Part shown: positions 1 to 6,808 of the stretch, piece after piece
Layout of the letters: the number at the start of each line of letters is the position of its first letter
Position numbering within the stretch: the first letter of the stretch is position 1
Source of the DNA: a virus
IMG/VR virus record: IMGVR_UViG_3300025655_000052
Span: 1-51,514 of that record
Strand: one strand, 5' to 3'
Length of the DNA: 51,514 bases
The notes under the pieces: generated by a model
The model's input: the letters and a program-made list of their open reading frames with translations, nothing else
What the model was told of the DNA's origin: nothing
Databases searched by the model: none
Program-made: the position numbers and the translations under genes

Positions 1-67
1 CATGGCTTGAATCCACATCATACAGGCTCTCGTAAATGCTTATCTCTCTTTCAAACAGTTTCTTCAT
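1..67 (-). CDS. 5' end of a leftward gene, cut by the window edge
   Basis: The ATG at 67-65 overlaps the TGA stop of the DnaD-like gene as ATGA, the usual sign of translational coupling in this block. Only about 22 codons are visible, beginning MKKLFEREISIYESLYDV, and they stay open to the window edge. The sequence is helical and charged. Position directly behind a replication initiator suggests a replication gene such as a helicase or its loader, but that is inference from position only. Confidence 0.6.
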   Translation of the reverse strand, partial: MKKLFEREISIYESLYDVDSSH

Positions 68-906
68 GTGGTCTTTCTGTATTTCCATCCTTCACCTACA
101 TTGTGGTAAGATGGGTTTCTGTTCATCATCTCCCTTACGAAATCATCTCCTGCACCAATCTTCACTTGCTCGGACAAACTTACATTATTTTGATCACGTA
201 CAATATCATAAGCCTCAGACAGTCCAACATACTTCCAACCAGGCTCTAACGGTGGGGCTTTGACAACTGACTTCTTCTTATTCTTGAACCAAGTGTTGTT
301 CATAAGAGCCTTCCAATTATCAACCTTAGAACCATCCTTTACAACCCACCCTCTTACAGTGTAGTGTGCGTGGAATTTCTCTGCAATGGATTGAGGATAC
401 CCACATTCTACAACATACTCAATCACCTCGTTTATGCTTGGAGCATTTATGTTATTTGTTTCTTTTTTTCCTTCTTTTCTTTCTTCCTTTCTTCTTATGT
501 CACCCCCTTGCGTATCCACTTGCGTATCCACTTGCGTGGTACTTACTGTTGTCTCTTGCGTTTCCTTTGTGTTTCCTGAGTGGTCGTAACTATCGTATTT
601 ACAGACAGTTACGAGTGTTGTTGAGTGTTTCCCATTTCCTATTGTTTCCTTCGTTATCAAACCCTCTTTCTCAAGCATATCCAAGAACCTTACAACTGAC
701 TTCGTTCCTGTCTTAAAAATGCTTGCCCAAGTCCTTATACTGTTAGGTGATTGACCACGTTTTATCTCATAGGTATTGTACCCAAGTGCCATCTTCCTGT
801 CCGAGTAATTCACATCAAGAAGTATGGTCAACCACCACTTCAGTTTCTTCTCGTCAGTCCACAACCAATGCTCAGTTATGTTCCTGTCAATCTTAATCCA
901 CCCCAT
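64..906 (-). CDS. DnaD-like replication initiation protein
   Basis: A 280-residue protein. Residues about 50-100 form a winged-helix region in which an arginine/tryptophan segment (SIRTWASIF) precedes SVVRFLDMLEKEGLI, the layout of phage replication proteins that bind the origin. A Thr/Gln/Lys-rich linker (about 110-145) joins it to a C-terminal part containing GWVVKDGSKVDNWKALMNNTW, which resembles the DnaD-type C-terminal motif that contacts single-stranded DNA or helicase loaders. The start ATG at 906-904 is followed by MGWIKIDRNI, a common N-terminus in this family. The gene ends in an ATGA overlap with the next leftward gene. It probably melts or marks the phage origin and recruits the helicase. 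Family assignment is from motif resemblance. Confidence 0.7.
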   Translation of the reverse strand: MGWIKIDRNITEHWLWTDEKKLKWWLTILLDVNYSDRKMALGYNTYEIKRGQSPNSIRTWASIFKTGTKSVVRFLDMLEKEGLITKETIGNGKHSTTLVTVCKYDSYDHSGNTKETQETTVSTTQVDTQVDTQGGDIRRKEERKEGKKETNNINAPSINEVIEYVVECGYPQSIAEKFHAHYTVRGWVVKDGSKVDNWKALMNNTWFKNKKKSVVKAPPLEPGWKYVGLSEAYDIVRDQNNVSLSEQVKIGAGDDFVREMMNRNPSYHNVGEGWKYRKTT

Positions 907-912
907 TACGAA

Positions 913-1263
913 TTATTTAAATAGGTCGTTTATCTGATTCTGTATGTCAATCTCTTTCAAAAGCCTGGAAGATTGAATAACAGACTCCAATGCTTCAAGT
1001 AGGTCAACTGACGATCTAGCCATATCGTTATCAATATCATCTTGATTTACACCTCCAGTGCATAATAGTGCTGTAGATAATCCTAAGAATATCATATTTA
1101 ATGGTGTTCCTTCAAGATATTCCCCACCGTATGTTCCAAGTTCAGCCATAGACTTAACTATCTCTGATAATTTCTTGTTTGCTTCTTCTTCTGTCATTGT
1201 TCCTGTCTTTAAATTGTCATTGAATAAATTAATCCTATAGTAACTAAGTTCATCATAAACCAC
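913..1263 (-). CDS. hypothetical protein, 116 aa
   Basis: An acidic, helical protein with no recognised family. The only full-length start is GTG at 1263; the first in-frame ATG (1197) would shorten it to 94 residues, but the residues before it read like a continuous helix-turn (NDNLKTGTMTEEEANKKL), so the longer form is preferred. The middle has a small hydrophobic stretch (MIFLGLSTALLCTGG, about residues 58-72) that could be a buried helix or one weak membrane segment. It lies 6 bp upstream of the DnaD-like gene and is probably cotranscribed with it. Confidence 0.6.
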   Translation of the reverse strand: MVYDELSYYRINLFNDNLKTGTMTEEEANKKLSEIVKSMAELGTYGGEYLEGTPLNMIFLGLSTALLCTGGVNQDDIDNDMARSSVDLLEALESVIQSSRLLKEIDIQNQINDLFK

Positions 1264-1335
1264 AGTGGGTATGCAAACTTCTTAAATTGTAGCGTGTTGC
1301 GCTTATCCCAGCGTCTTACTTGATAGCGTTTCATC

Positions 1336-1623
1336 TTAGTACTTTTCCTTTGGTAATTCCGAACCCTCATTTTCTTTGGTATCAAGGCTTTCAGAATGTT
1401 TTTCGTTTGTCAATTCCGTAGCTGGTTCAACGCACAAGCCGCATTTGGTTTGGTTCTGTTGGGCTAGTTCGTATCCTTTGATGAAGGCTTCTCTTTTACA
1501 TCCACCCGAATAAATAACTTCACTATCATCGGTGTAATTACCATTTTTATCAGCCCTTAATCCTACGGGTTCTTTAGGATAAAACTCCAAAGCGATCGCC
1601 TCTATTTCATCTCGTGTTTTCAT
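1336..1623 (-). CDS. hypothetical protein, 95 aa
   Basis: Starts with ATG at 1623. It has MKTRDEIEAIALEFYP at the N-terminus and a REAFIKGYELAQ helix at about residues 44-55, a combination seen in short hypothetical proteins of Bacteroidetes phages. A CGLC pair follows (about 61-64) and the last 30 residues are highly charged and probably disordered. No function can be assigned. Confidence 0.65.
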   Translation of the reverse strand: MKTRDEIEAIALEFYPKEPVGLRADKNGNYTDDSEVIYSGGCKREAFIKGYELAQQNQTKCGLCVEPATELTNEKHSESLDTKENEGSELPKEKY

Positions 1624-1640
1624 TTCTCCCCATTATGTCG

Positions 1641-1817
1641 TTAGAATATTATTAGCAATACTAGTACAATCAGGAAAATAGAAATTGAAGCGTCACTTAT
1701 ACCTTTAGGCGTATATCGTTCACCGTTATTTTTAGCAACGTATGAATCGCTTACTTTTCCTACTTCTACGGCTATCGAATATCCTATTATCCAAATCACT
1801 ATATCCAAGTGTTCCAT
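1641..1817 (-). CDS. small membrane protein, 58 aa
   Basis: Reading from ATG 1817 gives 58 residues ending in TAA 1643-1641. The C-terminus SISIFLIVLVLLIIF is a clear transmembrane helix, and residues 5-18 (DIVIWIIGYSIAVE) form a second, shorter hydrophobic segment. The next upstream leftward gene stops only 1 bp before this ATG, which supports a real operon member. Function unknown. Confidence 0.55.
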   Translation of the reverse strand: MEHLDIVIWIIGYSIAVEVGKVSDSYVAKNNGERYTPKGISDASISIFLIVLVLLIIF

Positions 1818-1818
1818 C

Positions 1819-1998
1819 TCAATCAGTTTTAGTTAGTTCATCCTTGCCTGTACTATGAAGCTTGGCTATACTTAATGCTTGCTTTGCTTTTTCAGAATAC
1901 CATTCATCAAATGTCAATCCGTATGTTGGTCTTCCAGTTCCCATTGCATGTCCAAAGTCTCTTCCTGCTTGGAATGCCTGTTTTAGTAAGTCTTTCAT
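1819..1998 (-). CDS. small hypothetical protein, 59 aa
   Basis: ATG 1998 to TGA 1821-1819. The protein begins MKDLLKQAFQAGRDFGHAMG and contains TFDEWYSEKA. This 'QAFxAGxxFG...FxEWY' pattern is typical of short helical proteins in Bacteroidetes phage and prophage early regions. It is flanked by leftward genes 1 bp and 45 bp away. Function unknown. Confidence 0.6.
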   Translation of the reverse strand: MKDLLKQAFQAGRDFGHAMGTGRPTYGLTFDEWYSEKAKQALSIAKLHSTGKDELTKTD

Positions 1999-2043
1999 TC
2001 TAATGTTTCATTTGGAAACGGAGTAAATTGACTGCATACCCAT

Positions 2044-2199
2044 TTAGTTTTCAAGTGTCCAATTGTAGATTTTCTCAATCTCACTTCCTGTTAGCGATTT
2101 GTGACTACGCTTATCAGAAATTACCATCCTAGTTGCGTCTGCCTTATCGCTATCGGACAGTGTATTCCACCATGCAATTGCTTTTTCTCTTGATTTCAT
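2044..2199 (-). CDS. small hypothetical protein, 51 aa
   Basis: ATG 2199 to TAA 2046-2044. The sequence has an AIAWWNTLSDSDKAD segment and ends HKSLTGSEIEKIYN. The pairing of a 'W-N-x-L-S-D' helix with 'SLTGxEIExIY' is a pattern recalled from short proteins of Bacteroidetes phages. Function unknown; possibly a small DNA- or protein-binding helix pair. Confidence 0.6.
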   Translation of the reverse strand: MKSREKAIAWWNTLSDSDKADATRMVISDKRSHKSLTGSEIEKIYNWTLEN

Positions 2200-2215
2200 G
2201 TTTTCTCTGTTTTGG

Positions 2216-2632
2216 TTAAATTAACTCGTTAACATACCTTACGAACATAGGGTCTTTTACATCAATAAGGTCATCTGACTTATTCCTCCAATAAATCAAT
2301 GTGGTTCTATCCTTGTCGAAGAACTCTTTAACCGCACACTCCATGCTTGAAGTTCTACCATACTTTATCTCAGAAGCCTTGTAGATTGCCATCCTCTTGG
2401 TGGTGTTATCAATCCCACGAACTTTGTTCTGCTTGATATCATACTTTATCTGACTGCACATCTCAGCAATGTCCGCCTTGATGACATCTACCTCTTGTAT
2501 GTCTATCGGCTCTGGAATGTATATCTGATTAACTCTGTCTATCAATATGTCAACGCTCCTGCCATCAACTCCTATCATATCCCTCCACTTAGTGAGTATA
2601 TCAATGATTGCTTGTTTCTCTTCTTTCTTCAT
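2216..2632 (-). CDS. DnaA domain IV-like helix-turn-helix protein, 138 aa
   Basis: The C-terminal half (about residues 75-125) has KRMAIYKASEIKYGRTS followed by a helix and DRTTLIYWRNK. This resembles DnaA domain IV, where an arginine helix is followed by a signature DHxTV-type motif that recognises DnaA boxes; here the motif reads DRTTLIYW. The N-terminal half is helical and acidic. The start ATG (2632-2630) overlaps the upstream stop as ATGA. A role in origin recognition or in mimicking host DnaA fits the nearby DnaD-like gene. Similarity is judged by eye and moderate. Confidence 0.5.
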   Translation of the reverse strand: MKKEEKQAIIDILTKWRDMIGVDGRSVDILIDRVNQIYIPEPIDIQEVDVIKADIAEMCSQIKYDIKQNKVRGIDNTTKRMAIYKASEIKYGRTSSMECAVKEFFDKDRTTLIYWRNKSDDLIDVKDPMFVRYVNELI

Positions 2633-2847
2633 CTGTCTATCTCTATTAGTATTCCATTATTGAAGAACATCAAGTCTCCGTACTCAAACTTTTTTGAGTC
2701 TCGCAAGTTAAGCATTGTCATTGAAAACTCATAAGCATGATCGTAACTCTCTGCCTTTAGCACAATCTTATTCCCAAGACATTTGAATGTCTCAGCGTCA
2801 GGGTGTTCTGCCGCAACCCTTACTATTACTTTAACCTTTCCTTTCAT
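2629..2847 (-). CDS. hypothetical protein, 72 aa
   Basis: Starts at ATG 2847, inside the last 17 nt of the upstream gene, and ends in an ATGA overlap with the DnaA-IV-like gene, so it is embedded in a coupled operon. It has an alternating beta pattern (KVKVIVRVAAEHP, ILIEIDR) and reads like a small alpha/beta fold. No family recognised. Confidence 0.6.
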   Translation of the reverse strand: MKGKVKVIVRVAAEHPDAETFKCLGNKIVLKAESYDHAYEFSMTMLNLRDSKKFEYGDLMFFNNGILIEIDR

Positions 2848-3058
2848 CTATCAGTTGTTTTAGTTGTTCTACTGTTCTTACTCTTATTGACTTGTCATAT
2901 GGGAATGATGCATGGTCATCGATATGTCTATCATCTATCATGTAATAGACATCGAGCCTGTCATCATCATCATATGCATAAAGCGTAATGTCTCCCATTC
3001 TGTACAGAGGGTATTCCCTACTGAATCCAATCTCTATTAAGTCTCTTTCTCTTACCAT
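2831..3058 (-). CDS. hypothetical protein, 75 aa
   Basis: Starts at ATG 3058, overlapping the upstream membrane-protein gene by 7 nt. It begins MVRERDLIEIGF, contains an acidic run (YAYDDDDRLDVYYM) and ends VRTVEQLKQLIDERKG. This 'L-x-x-I/L-G-F ... T-x-x-x-L-x-x-L-I' frame is common in short phage and Bacteroidetes proteins of unknown role. Confidence 0.65.
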   Translation of the reverse strand: MVRERDLIEIGFSREYPLYRMGDITLYAYDDDDRLDVYYMIDDRHIDDHASFPYDKSIRVRTVEQLKQLIDERKG

Positions 3059-3267
3059 GTCATTGCTATTGTTATGTATGTTCCTACTATTAAAATTATC
3101 AATAAGTTAAATAAAACCCTGTCCAATATCCTACATCTTCTGTCCATCCACCTGTACCTGAAGCGTATGGAAACCACCCTTGAGATAGTCTTTATGTTCC
3201 TGTCGTATCCGTGAAGCAAGTAACAGGACAGAGCCACAATTATTGTAATCAAAAATATCCATATCAT
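3052..3267 (-). CDS. two-helix membrane protein, 71 aa
   Basis: The first ATG (3267) overlaps the end of the recombinase gene. Two hydrophobic stretches are seen: IWIFLITIIVALSCYLLHG (residues 2-20) and VLFNLLIILIVGTYITIAM (about 51-69). They are separated by a strongly basic loop (RYRWMDRRCRILDR), so the loop is probably cytoplasmic. Size and topology are compatible with a small holin or a superinfection protein, but nothing specific is recognised. Confidence 0.6.
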   Translation of the reverse strand: MIWIFLITIIVALSCYLLHGYDRNIKTISRVVSIRFRYRWMDRRCRILDRVLFNLLIILIVGTYITIAMTW

Positions 3268-3959
3268 TACTTTATCAGTTTATGTACACTGTACTTATTG
3301 TATTGTCTGCCAGTAGCCGTGATGAAGCCGTTACTATTTAGCTTTTCAGCTATCTCTTTAAGCTCCAGACCTCTGCCTCTCAGCTCCATTGCGTATGGCC
3401 GTGCCATCCTCGTGTTTCGATTGTTCTTGAACCTCTGACTGATAACTTCTCCACCTTTCCTCCTGTGTTCATCCGTCAGGTTCTCAGGTGTTCCAAGAGA
3501 TGTTATCTTTCGACCAGACCTCGAAACGTAGCTACCCTCCTTATTTATTCTCTCCTTGATTGAGCCAAGACCAGCCTTTGTTCTTGAAGATATAGCCTCA
3601 GCCTCACTCTCTGCAACAGACGCTAAGAGATTGATAGTCAGCTTGTTAGCATTAGGATTATCGCAACAGACGAAGTCAACACCCGTTCTACTCAGGCTCG
3701 ATATGAAGTGTACGTCCCTCGCAAGTCTGTCTAACTTGGCTATCAGTAGCTTGGCTCCTGTCTCCTTGCACATCTCGATAGCCTCAGCGAGTATAGGTCG
3801 TTCACGTTTCGATGTTCCTGTCTCCTTCTCTGTGAACTCCTTGATGATGACACCGTTCCTGACGTATCCATGTACCATTCTGACCTGAGCCTCAAGACCA
3901 AGACCTGACTCTCCCTGTCTCTTAGTGGAAACCCTATAGTATGCTACGTATCTATCCAT
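3267..3959 (-). CDS. serine recombinase / resolvase
   Basis: A 230-residue small serine recombinase. The catalytic serine is Ser11 in YYRVSTKRQ, followed by SGLGLEAQ, and the conserved AKLDRLARD motif lies at residues 75-82, where the arginines help the serine attack the phosphodiester. An N-terminal catalytic domain (1-140) and a long helix lead to a C-terminal region (about 165-230) with GLELKEIAEKLNSNGF, a helix-turn-helix that would bind the crossover site. Length matches resolvases and invertases rather than the 450-600 residue large serine integrases. It may resolve genome multimers, invert a segment or serve a mobile module. No att or res site was identified. Confidence 0.9.
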   Translation of the reverse strand: MDRYVAYYRVSTKRQGESGLGLEAQVRMVHGYVRNGVIIKEFTEKETGTSKRERPILAEAIEMCKETGAKLLIAKLDRLARDVHFISSLSRTGVDFVCCDNPNANKLTINLLASVAESEAEAISSRTKAGLGSIKERINKEGSYVSRSGRKITSLGTPENLTDEHRRKGGEVISQRFKNNRNTRMARPYAMELRGRGLELKEIAEKLNSNGFITATGRQYNKYSVHKLIK

Positions 3960-4143
3960 ATTTGTTTTGTTTATCGTAGTTACCGTCTATTCCATTGTAT
4001 CCGTCCAACCAATTCACGTCTATTCTGTAGCCTCTCTTCATCATTAGCATTCTCCACTCAAGGAAATGCTCCTTGCTCTTGAACTCTGCCATACCGTACT
4101 CCTTTCTATCGTTCTTGGTCAGGTTGAATGTTGCTCTTCTCAT
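3952..4143 (-). CDS. small hypothetical protein, 63 aa
   Basis: ATG 4143-4141 overlaps the TGA of the upstream micropeptide as ATGA, so this start is preferred over an in-frame ATG 33 nt earlier at 4176. It begins MRRATFNLTKNDRKEYG and contains FKSKEHFLEWRMLMMKRGY, a likely amphipathic helix. It overlaps the start of the recombinase gene by 8 nt. Function unknown. Confidence 0.55.
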   Translation of the reverse strand: MRRATFNLTKNDRKEYGMAEFKSKEHFLEWRMLMMKRGYRIDVNWLDGYNGIDGNYDKQNKYG

Positions 4144-4220
4144 CTCGAATATCTTATTAAGATTATGGTCAGGCATATCGCCATCACGAATATGTTTGCT
4201 ATCAGTCTAAGGTATTTCAT
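4140..4220 (-). CDS. single-span membrane micropeptide, 26 aa
   Basis: ATG 4220-4218 sits in an ATGA overlap with the stop of the upstream gene, and its TGA (4142-4140) sits in a second ATGA overlap with the start of the downstream gene. The residues RLIANIFVMAICLTIILIR form one transmembrane helix with basic residues at both ends. The two stop-start overlaps are the main argument that this very short frame is translated. Possible roles are a membrane toxin, a regulator of a host membrane protein, or superinfection exclusion; none can be chosen. Confidence 0.5.
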   Translation of the reverse strand: MKYLRLIANIFVMAICLTIILIRYSR

Positions 4221-4522
4221 GTCAGGAATCTTACTTTTTGTTTCTGAAGGAAGTAATCTACATTATCTGTAGTGAAGTATGAGTGCAATCTTTTTACCAG
4301 TGCAATCTCTCTAGGCTCCTCCCTACTGTAGTCTACTGTAATTCCTACGCACCTACAAAAGCAGTATTCATCATTTCCACCCTCTATTCCTTTTTTCCTT
4401 CTCATAATTGCTTCTGCCTCTGATATTAGATATACCTTTATGAGGCTACCTTTGAATGGTCTGCTGATAAATTCAGTTACTGCTTTATCTTCTGTTTCAA
4501 TTGACAATCGTAGTTGTTCCAT
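4217..4522 (-). CDS. hypothetical protein, 101 aa
   Basis: Starts at ATG 4522. The N-terminal half looks beta-rich (GSLIKVYLISEAEAIM). A Cys pair (CFCRC, about residues 54-58) lies in the middle and the end is basic. No family recognised. It is coupled to the micropeptide downstream by ATGA. Confidence 0.55.
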   Translation of the reverse strand: MEQLRLSIETEDKAVTEFISRPFKGSLIKVYLISEAEAIMRRKKGIEGGNDEYCFCRCVGITVDYSREEPREIALVKRLHSYFTTDNVDYFLQKQKVRFLT

Positions 4523-4626
4523 TTTTCTGTTACTTTTCTTTGTTTGTATTCTCCTATCTTATCTACCACTCTGAACGCTATTACGTAGAGTGCGAGTGTT
4601 ATGTATTCAATTGGTTTTAATCGCAT
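4477..4626 (-). CDS. possible small amphipathic/membrane peptide, 49 aa
   Basis: ATG 4626 to TAA 4479-4477 fills the otherwise empty 84 bp between two leftward genes. It overlaps the end of one by 20 nt and the start of the other by 46 nt. Residues 7-20 (EYITLALYVIAFRV) are hydrophobic and the C-terminus is basic. The overlaps are longer than usual here, so it may be a chance frame. Confidence 0.3.
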   Translation of the reverse strand: MRLKPIEYITLALYVIAFRVVDKIGEYKQRKVTEKWNNYDCQLKQKIKQ

Positions 4627-4816
4627 CGCTAAGTATCTCTGTAGTTAGGTCTTGCCAAGCTTCTACCCTGACTATATGCTCCAGACTCTCGTCCAAGTAG
4701 TTGTCTATGGCTAAGGTGTTTGTGGTTACGGTAGATAGCATCTCGCCATTTACCTCGTAGGATATTTGAAAGTGTCCGTGTCCTACTTTCTTGATATAAA
4801 TCTTCTGTTTTTCCAT
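4607..4816 (-). CDS. hypothetical protein, 69 aa
   Basis: Starts at ATG 4816. It has a short beta-hairpin-like N-terminus (KIYIKKVGHGHFQISYEVNG), then a Thr-rich turn and a helix to the C-terminus. The 'GHGHFxI...NG' core suggests a small beta-sheet protein. The leader contains one copy of the recurring CAGGAAC element at about 4831. Function unknown. Confidence 0.6.
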   Translation of the reverse strand: MEKQKIYIKKVGHGHFQISYEVNGEMLSTVTTNTLAIDNYLDESLEHIVRVEAWQDLTTEILSDAIKTN

Positions 4817-4850
4817 TGCTTTATTCTTTTAGTGTTAATGTTCCTGACTG

Positions 4851-5033
4851 TTAAAAGTAAACCTTACGGTAGCATCTTACTCCTTCCTTCTCATATACAG
4901 TACATAGGTCTGTAATGGTAGCTACCTTGTGGCTCCACCCGTCCTTGCAGTACCTACGTACCACCTCGTAAACGGTCTTACCCTTGTGCTTCAACTCTGT
5001 CTTGCGTTCTGAAATAAGTTCTGTCGTTTGCAT
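4851..5033 (-). CDS. hypothetical protein, 60 aa
   Basis: ATG 5033, ending 34 bp before the next gene. A short basic protein with alternating beta strands (KTVYEVVRRY, KVATITDLCTVYE, RCYRKVYF). No family recognised. Its operon position and A-rich leader match its neighbours. Confidence 0.55.
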   Translation of the reverse strand: MQTTELISERKTELKHKGKTVYEVVRRYCKDGWSHKVATITDLCTVYEKEGVRCYRKVYF

Positions 5034-5065
5034 TGTCTTTTTGTTTTAGTTGTTATTATTTTCTT

Positions 5066-5257
5066 TTAGTCTTGCTCTTCCCATTCTGTCCAATAGCACA
5101 CATCGTCATCGTATGCTTCATCGATACTATCGTATCCGAGTTCCTTGCATCTCTTTAGTGCCAACTCCTCAGTAGAGTAATATTCTTCTCCATCATAAAT
5201 TACCCATCCTGAGTTCATCCCGATGTTTGTTGCTGTACATTGTCTTGCGTATTCCAT
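5066..5257 (-). CDS. hypothetical acidic protein, 63 aa
   Basis: ATG 5257. The pattern GWVIYDGEEYYSTEELALKRCKELGY is a small alpha/beta motif often seen in early phage genes of Bacteroidetes, and the tail is very acidic (EAYDDDVCYWTEWEEQD). It is the first gene downstream of the palindromic promoter-like element at 5294-5328. Acidic proteins of this size include many host-inhibitor and DNA-mimic proteins, but nothing here shows that directly. Confidence 0.6.
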   Translation of the reverse strand: MEYARQCTATNIGMNSGWVIYDGEEYYSTEELALKRCKELGYDSIDEAYDDDVCYWTEWEEQD

Positions 5258-5293
5258 TGTCTGTTTTTTTAATTCGTTAGCTAAAGTAGTTGT

Positions 5294-5328
5294 GTTCCTG
5301 TCACTAAAATGTCATCTACCTGACAAAT
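5294..5328 (-). promoter_or_regulatory. palindromic promoter/operator element, copy 1
   Basis: The palindrome TGTCATCTACCTGACA lies at 5310-5325. Read on the leftward strand, TTTGTC is followed by the palindrome, then TTTTA and CAGGAAC. The same arrangement recurs at 6771, 8153, 9241 and 9388, always in a gap upstream of leftward genes. It is most simply read as an early promoter whose -35-like TTG overlaps an operator. Which protein binds it is unknown. Confidence 0.55.
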
Positions 5329-5331
5329 ACG

Positions 5332-5634
5332 TTAATAAGCACTTATTGGTAAATTCTGATTCTGCTCGAAGGACGTTCCTTCAACACTATCATCAGGGTT
5401 TGTTAAACCGTGGAAGTATTGGCGCAGTTCGTATGCAATCTCCACAAGTTCATCGTTCTCCTTCCAATTCTCGATATTGCAATCACTGGCTACCCTTCCG
5501 AGCATACCACCTCCCAAGTAGTTTTGGTATGCGGTCATCCTACCGTTGTGTCCGAACTCTTGAAGGTCAATTTCAATACCGCCTCCACGGGAGGTAATCC
5601 TCTGTCTGATTATCTTGTCTTTGAATGTTCTCAT
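5332..5634 (-). CDS. hypothetical protein, 100 aa
   Basis: ATG 5634 overlaps the TAA of the upstream 40-residue gene by one base. The protein begins MRTFKDKIIRQRITSRGGG, has a Gly-rich turn (NYLGGGMLGRV, about residues 38-48) and a helix with EIAYELRQYFHGL. Its last codons run up to the promoter-like element at 5294-5328. No family recognised; the N-terminal style is common in Bacteroidetes phage early proteins. Confidence 0.65.
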   Translation of the reverse strand: MRTFKDKIIRQRITSRGGGIEIDLQEFGHNGRMTAYQNYLGGGMLGRVASDCNIENWKENDELVEIAYELRQYFHGLTNPDDSVEGTSFEQNQNLPISAY

Positions 5635-5756
5635 TACTTTTTGTGTTTTTGTTTACGTGTGTATTTGCTTTTGTCCTTGTACGTACGCTCGGTCATCCGT
5701 TTCTGAACCTCAGAGAAGTTCCTACCTTCCTCCTTTGTACGTTTGTCTCGTTTCAT
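5634..5756 (-). CDS. small basic protein, 40 aa
   Basis: ATG 5756 to TAA 5636-5634. It begins MKRDKRTKEEGRNFSEVQ and ends KYTRKQKHKK. The stop overlaps the next start (TAATG). The composition, about 40% Lys/Arg with a short helix, and the N-terminal sequence match a recurrent family of tiny basic proteins in Bacteroidetes phages as I recall them. Probably binds nucleic acid; role unknown. Confidence 0.6.
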   Translation of the reverse strand: MKRDKRTKEEGRNFSEVQKRMTERTYKDKSKYTRKQKHKK

Positions 5757-5760
5757 TTCG

Positions 5761-5952
5761 TCAATACCTTTCAACTTCAAGTCCTAACTTTTCAGAGTAT
5801 GTTTGGTAATAGATAACGGCCATCTGTAAAACCTCATCCACCTGTGTTTCCACGTAGTCCCAACCGTCATTTTCAAGTTTGAACTTTTTCTTCTCAGCAC
5901 GTTCAATACTCTTAACGTCCTGAAGGTCTACTGTTATTGATGCTATTCTCAT
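5761..5952 (-). CDS. hypothetical protein, 63 aa
   Basis: ATG 5952 overlaps the upstream stop by 4 nt. The N-terminal strand MRIASITVDLQDV is followed by a lysine-rich helix and a long amphipathic helix ending at EVERY. Function unknown. Confidence 0.6.
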   Translation of the reverse strand: MRIASITVDLQDVKSIERAEKKKFKLENDGWDYVETQVDEVLQMAVIYYQTYSEKLGLEVERY

Positions 5953-6185
5953 TTCAGTTCTTCTGTTATGAATTGTAAATGTTCTGTTAGATACTGCACC
6001 ATGCAGTCGTATTCACTGTACTCAGGGTCGTTATACTCTGAGCGTATGTAGTCCTCCAATCTTGCCACCAATATCGGATAGCTTAGGTCGTATTCAAGTT
6101 TCAGTTTCACCTCTTCCACCTCGTTAAGTAGAAGGTAGAATATTTGGCTGAATATTAGGAATTGGTATTCTTTATAAATTCTCAT
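5949..6185 (-). CDS. hypothetical protein, 78 aa
   Basis: ATG 6185. A helical protein beginning MRIYKEYQFLIFSQIFYLLLNEVEE; the first 25 residues are hydrophobic enough for a membrane-associated helix, and the rest is acidic (SEYNDPEYSEYDC). It is coupled to the next gene by a 4-nt overlap. Function unknown. Confidence 0.55.
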   Translation of the reverse strand: MRIYKEYQFLIFSQIFYLLLNEVEEVKLKLEYDLSYPILVARLEDYIRSEYNDPEYSEYDCMVQYLTEHLQFITEELK

Positions 6186-6195
6186 CTTTTATTAA

Positions 6196-6519
6196 TTATT
6201 GAACTTCGTATAACTGTGCCTCAATCTGAACTGAAGAGTCCCACTTGTTTTCAGCGTAGAACCATACCCCACCGTACTGATATATTTTCAGATACGTTAC
6301 ATCTGCTCTCCATTCGGTAAAAGGCTGATTATCCTCGTCAAGAAATTCGTAACTGTAGAATGGTACGCAAACAGATACCCCGTTCTCTTTTGCATATTCT
6401 GAGTGCTTCTTGATAATAGCTTCGTTCTCTTCTGTAAGTCTTACCTTTATAAAAGCAGGTTCGCAGATAGAATCGTTACTGCTCCATTCTACTTCTAATA
6501 ATTGCTCTGTTACTTTCAT
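6196..6519 (-). CDS. hypothetical protein, 107 aa
   Basis: ATG 6519 within the leader AAGGAACAATG. A beta-rich acidic protein (KVRLTEENEAIIKKHSEYAK, then VCVPFYSYEFLDEDNQPF). No family recognised. The gap upstream contains AACTATTAAAA, a leader sequence repeated before other leftward genes. Confidence 0.65.
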   Translation of the reverse strand: MKVTEQLLEVEWSSNDSICEPAFIKVRLTEENEAIIKKHSEYAKENGVSVCVPFYSYEFLDEDNQPFTEWRADVTYLKIYQYGGVWFYAENKWDSSVQIEAQLYEVQ

Positions 6520-6531
6520 TGTTCCTTAATT

Positions 6532-6735
6532 TTAATAGTTAATGCTTAAATTACTTAGGTATTCCACCAATACCCTATGGCTACAGAACTTGAACTCCTT
6601 GTTCAATTCCTTTCTAATCTTGCTGAAACTGATATGTTCACAATCAAGTTCATCCACTAGTACCAATACTGGTGCCTCTTCGAGGTCAACTTCCCCTGAG
6701 AAGCTACGTCCTTTTTCAATTGTCTCGTAAATCAT
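6532..6735 (-). CDS. hypothetical protein, 67 aa
   Basis: ATG 6735 (MIYETIEKGRSFSGE) is preferred. A longer in-frame reading from a TTG at 6804 would translate straight through the palindromic promoter-like element at 6771-6808, so that extension is most likely untranslated leader. The protein has an acidic strand-helix layout (VDLEEAPVLVLVDELDCEH). Function unknown. Confidence 0.6.
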   Translation of the reverse strand: MIYETIEKGRSFSGEVDLEEAPVLVLVDELDCEHISFSKIRKELNKEFKFCSHRVLVEYLSNLSINY

Positions 6736-6770
6736 TTTGTTTTGTTTTTTTGTTTGTTCAAATGTCTGTG

Positions 6771-6808
6771 TTCCTGTCGTATTAAAATGTCTCTCAAATG
6801 ACAATTAC
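6771..6808 (-). promoter_or_regulatory. palindromic promoter/operator element, copy 2
   Basis: The palindrome TGTCTCTCAAATGACA lies at 6788-6803. Leftward it reads TTGTC, palindrome, TTTTA, then ATACGACAGGAAC. The distance to the ATG of the 67-residue gene at 6735 leaves a leader of about 35-40 nt. The upstream gene's stop codon (6807-6805) is just outside the element. Confidence 0.55.

Noticed and set aside
3556-3888. 110-residue rightward frame
   Set aside because: Antisense of the serine recombinase, whose catalytic motifs are intact.
6736-6804. N-terminal extension of the 67-residue gene from a TTG at 6804
   Set aside because: It would translate the palindromic promoter/operator element itself.
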